In this document: piece after piece, positions 59,006 through 64,000 of the stretch
Layout of the letters: each line of letters begins with the position of its first letter
Position numbering within the stretch: position 1 is the first letter of the stretch
Notes under the pieces: model-generated
What the model was told of the DNA's origin: nothing
The model's database searches: none
Seen by the model: the letters and a program-made list of their open reading frames with translations, nothing else
Position numbers and translations under genes: made by a program
Origin: Chrysomallon squamiferum
Taxonomy: Eukaryota; Mollusca; Gastropoda; Neomphalida; Peltospiridae
NCBI GenBank assembly: GCA_012295275.1
Contig: CM022673.1
Location: forward strand, 13,555,288 to 13,619,287
Length of the DNA stretch: 64,000 nucleotides
Direction: 5' to 3'

Positions 59006-59269
59006 TCCGTATATGTATGTATGTTTTACTATTTATGTTATGTTCATTTTTACATATTTGTGTTGAAGACATATACATAAAGTCACTTAAACTTTTATGT
59101 TTATATTATAATATGCTACTAGAGATTATATAAGAGGTTAAAAATAACAGTTTCTGAATGTATTGATTACTTGTGTATCACTCTGGAAATTCTCTTGTCC
59201 ACACTTTTTGTTACATAAGGCACGTTATCAAGCAAAAAAAACAACCTATCGTGACTGTATATTTATGTA

Positions 59270-59274
<5 letters not shown>

Positions 59275-59332
<58 letters not shown>

Positions 59333-59341
59333 ACACACACA
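59275..59341. repeat. (TG)n followed directly by (AC)n
   Basis: About 26 TG units then about six AC units meeting at GTGTACAC, so the 3' part is self-complementary. Confidence 0.95.
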
Positions 59342-60270
59342 TTTAGTCAAATGTTTTGCTGCTCAGGATTTAATCAATATGTAACTTGCATGCTGTGTTC
59401 TCTGTCCTTTTTATATCTGTATTCTAGTGTGTATATTAATATGTGTTTAATCTGTACCAAATATAGCACATCTTTATAGGTATGATGTATGCTAAACTAA
59501 TATATATATATATATATATTTTATTTATTCACATCACATACATATATACACACATACACATAAAAAATAAAATTTATAAAAATATCGTTACGCCCCAAAT
59601 GTCATTCCAAATAACAGAATAATTAAAAGATTGTGAAATTCTTGTGATATTAGAGTGACACAATGTTTATATTAATCATCTTTTATCACGAACACGTTTT
59701 AAGGTTAAAGAACGATGGTTTGTGTGGGTTATCATTCTAGATAACAGTATAATTAACAGATTGTGAAAAAAGTGGGAAAACTGTGCTTGATCTCAGAGGT
59801 GAGCAGTTTGATATTACTTTGATTGATAATGACTGCCAGTTCTCTTTGACCCAGTTTTATATTTTAAACGTTTGCCTGTTTTTTTTTATTTTTTATTTTT
59901 TTTTACTTGTACAGAATTGGCTATTACAGTATTTTATTAACCTTACTTCCTGTCCTATTGTTTAGTTTATTAAAAGAACAGGTGTATTTCCCCCAGGTAC
60001 ACCTCCACATTTCAGTTGCTTTAATTTTGCATTAGCATGTAAAATATGACAATCCTGACGAATGTGAGTTTTTTTTGTTTTGTTTTTGTTTTTAATTTCA
60101 TTACAGATTAAATGAATTATTTGAGATTTATCTAACAATTTTGTGGTTGTGAAATGGTTTTAAGTTATCAGTCATAGATTACAAATTATAATGAAGACTG
60201 AAAAAGAAGATTAAAATAATTCATGGTTACTCTGCAACAGACCTTTCACACAAACCACACACCAGACAGA
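59342..60270. other. Intron-like, (TA)n and T runs
   Basis: (TA)n at 59,498-59,518. A repeated phrase, ATTCCAAATAACAGAATAAT / ATTCTAGATAACAGTATAAT, occurs at about 59,604 and 59,733, in each case followed by AGATTGTGAAA, marking a diverged pair of segments about 130 bp apart. CpG is slightly more frequent here than in 24-57 kb. Confidence 0.5.
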
Positions 60271-60294
60271 CTCTTGTTCTTGTTGTGGCGACTA

Positions 60295-60375
60295 GGAAAT
60301 CAATGGTTTAAGTATCGAACCGGTGACCCTTCGTGTCTCAGGTTAGAATTCTAACTTCTTCTGAGTCACAGCTGA
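60295..60375 (-). mobile_element. tRNA-like SINE head with A and B boxes
   Basis: On the minus strand, TGACTCAGAAG (A-box-like, 9 of 11) is followed about 45 bp later by GGTTCGATACT (B box, 10 of 11) with tRNA-like spacing. Cloverleaf pairing is poor, so I read it as a SINE head, not a tRNA gene. It differs from the heads at 56.4 and 61.3 kb. Confidence 0.6.
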
Positions 60376-60873
60376 CTGATGTTACAGCATTATTTCACTG
60401 TTGTAATATTAAAGCAGATTGTGAGATACAATTCAGTAGACTTGCTGGAAACAGGTAGTATACAGGTCAGTTGTGACAACAACATCACTGTCCATTGAAT
60501 ACTGCTGTAGTTTTCACTGGGTACACTTTCTCTGCTTCACTTCATGTGCCCTACATAGTGTATGGTATATAAATACTTTGAGTTTTGGTTTTAGGATAGA
60601 TGTTGATGAATGCTTTATATATATATATTTTTTTTTTTTTGCATGTTCTAGAAATAAAAACTGTCTAACCATGGAAGAATTTATAAATTTGCTCTTCTAA
60701 AACAATTTTGTTACAAAAATAAAAATAAAAATAAACACACACACCTAGTTTAATCTTTGTCTGAAAGCTTCTCAAGGGACACGGTAAAACTTATTTTCAG
60801 AGCAAGGTTGTTGATGTACATGATTAGATCATAAATAAAATGCATTATGGGGTGAGAAAACAATGTGACCATG

Positions 60874-60904
<31 letters not shown>

Positions 60905-61300
60905 AATTAATCCTGCCATAATCTTTGATAAGTACAGCTAAATTGATTTTTGTAGAAAATAAATCCGGGATTTTAACTTTGACCTACCTGTCAAAGTTGA
61001 AAGTTTTACTGTCAGTGTATGACCTTTCTCACAGCCTGACAACTGAAAATAATCCACTCATAACCTATGTCACTACTCAGATAGTTAACTTTTGTTTAAC
61101 TTGATACTACCACCAGGAGTTCAAATGGTGATGTATTACTGAAAAGTAATAACATTTTGGTTTTTGTTTTCAAATCATTGAAATGAATGTAATACATCTG
61201 TTTAATTCAGATTTAAGATACTGTTAAGCTCTTGTCCAATCTCTGGTTTCTGGTCATAATGTTACGTGACATATTAAATGTAAATGTTCCACTTATCTAT
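60376..61300. other. Intron-like with poly(A)
   Basis: About 29 A at 60,874-60,902, (AAAT)-like 60,716-60,735. No exon supported. Confidence 0.55.
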
Positions 61301-61309
61301 GGATGCATG

Positions 61310-61375
61310 TTGTGGTCCAGTGGTCAGAACACTGGACTCGGGGACAGTGAGATGAATTATCTATCATAAATATGC
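61310..61375 (+). mobile_element. tRNA-like SINE head
   Basis: TGGTCCAGTGG (all A-box positions) followed by TCAGAACACTGGACTCGGGG, a typical D-arm and anticodon-arm layout, then ACAGTGAGATGAATTAT where the B box should begin. It is truncated or decayed there. No functional tRNA. Confidence 0.6.
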
Positions 61376-62100
61376 TTTTAGCCCAACCCAGCTGTTGCTT
61401 CATGAGTTTTTTTTTTAATCAAATGCCATTGACTGTATTTTGCTGTTTATAAGAAGATACATATGGAGGATTCCTTCTTGCTAAGTGAAAATAAAGTAGC
61501 CATTTAAATATTATCTTTATGACTCTAACAGAAAATGAATAGCATGTTATATATTATCTGTATTATTTGTATGTTCTTAATCAAAGATAATGTAACTGTA
61601 AAATAATAAAATACAAAAAAATCAGCAGACTTAATCCTTTTGCTTGAGTACGGTGACATATCTCTATGTTCTGTAAATGAACTTGTCAAAACCCTGTGAC
61701 AGGTTGTTGTTTTTTTCTCCTGTATTCTGTAATTTAAACTTTTGTGAAACAAAGCACACAATGTAATTGTAGATGCTTTCTGCCTATCAGCTACTTGATT
61801 GTCAGTTGGTTAAAAAATGAATACAAATCTTTTTTTCTTTTTTTTAAAAGTACAGATAAATGATAAAAAAAAAATGGGAATTCAGCACGAGAGGTGTGAG
61901 ACCCAGGACATGTATATTGCTTTTTTTTTTTTTTTTTACAGTTCTAGTTATCACTATCTTGTGTAGAGAAAACAAAAAGAAGAGGAATAAATTAGATTAC
62001 ACTAGATGTGATAACAGAGTTGTAAATCCCAGGACGAATCATTGTCTTCTCTGCTTCCCAGTTAGTTTATGTTTTTATACACTCACTTAACAGACATGGA
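61376..62100. other. Intron-like, nothing recognised
   Basis: AT-rich with T runs at 61,921-61,937. The short open frames lack domains. Confidence 0.5.
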
Positions 62101-62470
62101 TAGAGAACTTGCCAGAGGCAGGACGGTTTCCATTGGTTACCGTTACCTGTCTTTACAGTACACAGTGGAGACTGTTTTATGGTTCAGTGAAGTCCGTTTG
62201 TGGAGGGTTTATGTGGGAAAAATCTCTAGCTGAACTTTTGGTAAAAGTAGTCTGTTTAGGTTGGAGTTTTTTTTGTAAATGTGTATTTTGTATTTGTACA
62301 TGTATTAGAATGTTATGTATATATGTACTAGAATGAAAGAGAAACCAACTGAGGGCGTGAGAACAAGAGAAAGAGAGAGAGAAACATGAGAGAGTGAGAA
62401 AGAGAGACAGGGAAGGGAGTAAACACGAGACTGTGTCTGTGTGTGTGTGTGTATTTGAGTTTGTGTGGTG
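62100..62470. other. Moderately complex stretch, then GA- and TG-rich
   Basis: An acceptor-like TGTCTTTACAG (to about 62,158) precedes 25 open codons and a stop. It has no visible homology and is not called as an exon. GAGA-rich 62,336-62,420, (TG)n at 62,436-62,452. Confidence 0.35.
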
Positions 62471-62970
62471 GCTGTGGTTTTTTTATATCTGTGTGTGCAT
62501 ATCTCTCAGTCTGTAGATGTATATGTTTGCCTTACTGTTGTTACTACAGAACAACTAATAAGAGTATCTTAAAAAAATTATATAAAATTATAAGATCAGT
62601 AAAATCAACACACGGAAAAAACCTGCCACCATTTTATGTTTGTCTGGCAATATTCTGGTGGTGTCATCTTTCATTTTATTACATCTTTATTTATTCCTAC
62701 ATCTTGTAAAATCATAAAACCATACTTAAAATGAATGAATATTGATTAAAACTGATTGTGAATAAGCTTATTTATTGCTAGATGTAAATAAAAAATTAAA
62801 AAAAAAATTATATATATATAATGTATTATATATTTAACTAAGGAATACTTAAGAAAACAAGGGGGAAAAATGAAAGGAAGAAAAGGAAAAAAAAAAGAAA
62901 GATAAAGATAAAAATCAAAATAAGAAGATAAAATGACAGAGTAATTTTACAAAGGTAAAGGTAGTTTGGT
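62471..62970. other. Intron-like, A-rich
   Basis: (TA)n at 62,809-62,820 and an A/G-rich block at 62,845-62,935. No exon supported. Confidence 0.55.
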
Positions 62971-63430
62971 ATGTGTAAGTATAATCAGCAGTTATGTGGG
63001 GACGGAGTATTGCCAGGTGGATTATTAATTAAGTATCATGTGCATGTGCTGCATTTGGTAAACAACTCATCACTGGCAGCACAGTTGTCTACTGCAGTGG
63101 TCACCTGGACAACAGATTGGTCAAGGCTAGCACACATATTGATTTTGACCATCTCATCTTATAACACAAGGAATTCACTTCTGGGAGCATTCAAAACCGA
63201 TAGTGTTGTGTGTTCCTTTATTCAGCTGAACTTTCAAGATTCAGTTACTTCACTTCTAGAAGACACGGATGACTTTTTAATGGGGTTTTTTTTTTCTTCT
63301 CTTTCATCCGTTTTGTGAGATCTATGTGTGATAAAGCATGCCAAGTGTTTTTGACATTTGAGACTTCGATCTAAACGAAGTTTTGTTGTCTTGGAGTTTT
63401 GTCCATTGCAGGTAAACACAGAGTCTTTTA
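62971..63430 (+). other. Complex stretch with a 115-codon frame and a donor-like site; function unknown
   Basis: The most complex 450 bp at the right end. A plus-strand frame of 115 codons (62,971-63,318) has no recognisable domain, signal peptide or repeat. About 90 bp later TTGCAG|GTAAACACAG (about 63,410) resembles a donor. CpGs are more frequent than in 24-57 kb. It may be a noncoding or alternative first exon or a regulatory element. Confidence 0.25.
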
Positions 63431-64000
63431 TATAAAAAGAAAACTTCTTTTTTTTCCCTGAAATTTACAGAGACTGTGTAAGTGATTGATATTTATTTTT
63501 CCTGACATTTACAGCGATTACATGAATCATATTTATGTTTTCTGAAATTTACAAACAGTAAATGAATCATATTGAAATACAAAGGGAACTATTTGTTGTG
63601 CTTATTTATCAGAAACCCAGTTGAAATGTGAAACAGTTAATTTTTAAAAAGAAGTTTGTGTAATTGTCAAATTTTCTTTCCTTGTTATTGATATTTTAAT
63701 TTCTTTTATATGTGTTGATATGTCTGATAGTTCATTTTTTTTACTATGATTTGTTGAAAACAAAAAAAAACACAGTTTCTCATCCACCTTTTTTTTTTTT
63801 TTTTTTCGTTTTGTTTTCTTTGTTTTTCTCTCATTTTATTCTTAAATTATGTTATATTATTTCTTCTTCTTTTTAAATATATAATCATAAATTTAAATTT
63901 TCATTTCATTACATTTTGAATTATTTATATTCCATTTAATTTAAAAAACAGATTTGGATTTAAAATGAAACAAACCCAGACTCTAATATAATACTGAATA
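63431..64000. other. Intron-like, nothing recognised
   Basis: T-rich with a poly(T) run at 63,789-63,806. A phrase AATTTACAGAGA / ATTTACAGCGA / AATTTACAAACA recurs about every 60 bp at 63,460-63,555, a small degenerate repeat. Confidence 0.5.

Noticed and set aside
60295-60375. Functional tRNA gene on the minus strand
   Set aside because: A and B boxes are present, but the acceptor and anticodon stems do not pair properly, so it is treated as a SINE head.
1-64000. Bacterial features, CRISPR arrays, operons, or reverse transcriptase/transposase genes
   Set aside because: The window has eukaryotic introns and very low coding density. The regular arrays are contiguous minisatellites without spacers, and no reverse transcriptase, transposase, integrase or viral frame is visible on either strand.

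Overview
This is nuclear DNA from an animal. It is very AT-rich, dense in microsatellites and poly(A)/(T) runs, and carries spliced genes with long introns. The one gene I can name is PAN2, the catalytic subunit of the PAN2-PAN3 poly(A) deadenylase. Degraded copies of a tRNA-derived SINE that resembles a repeat I recall from gastropods and bivalves, plus a sharp CpG contrast between gene bodies and spacer, point to a mollusc. That assignment is inference; no search was run.

Layout. (1) 1-7,000: 5' part of PAN2 on the minus strand. Six consecutive coding exons (325-3562) join in frame to give 300 residues of the N-terminal WD40 region. The rest of the gene lies beyond the left edge. A 3.2-kb intron in the 5' leader separates the start-codon exon from a likely noncoding first exon (donor at 6792/6793). 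(2) About 7,000-22,560: a CpG-retaining intergenic spacer without a recognisable gene. It holds long simple repeats, several complex islands that look regulatory, and five perfect TGACGTCA sites. (3) 22,560-22,788: a candidate first exon on the plus strand ending in a strong donor. (4) 22,789-57,592: strongly CpG-poor, intron-like DNA with diverged minisatellites, SINE remnants, duplications and one striking cluster of regulatory motifs at 54.17 kb. (5) 57,593-57,744: a candidate exon whose 12 codons look like the start of a signal peptide and end in a strong donor. (6) 57,745-64,000: more intron-like DNA with two tRNA-like SINE heads and no exon I can defend.

Interpretation. PAN2 and a second, unidentified plus-strand gene appear to diverge from a 15-kb unmethylated spacer. 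The second gene may use a leader exon at 22.7 kb and a signal-peptide exon at 57.7 kb, with an intron of about 35 kb. Most other open frames are low-complexity DNA. Repeat borders are approximate; splice sites were placed by hand.
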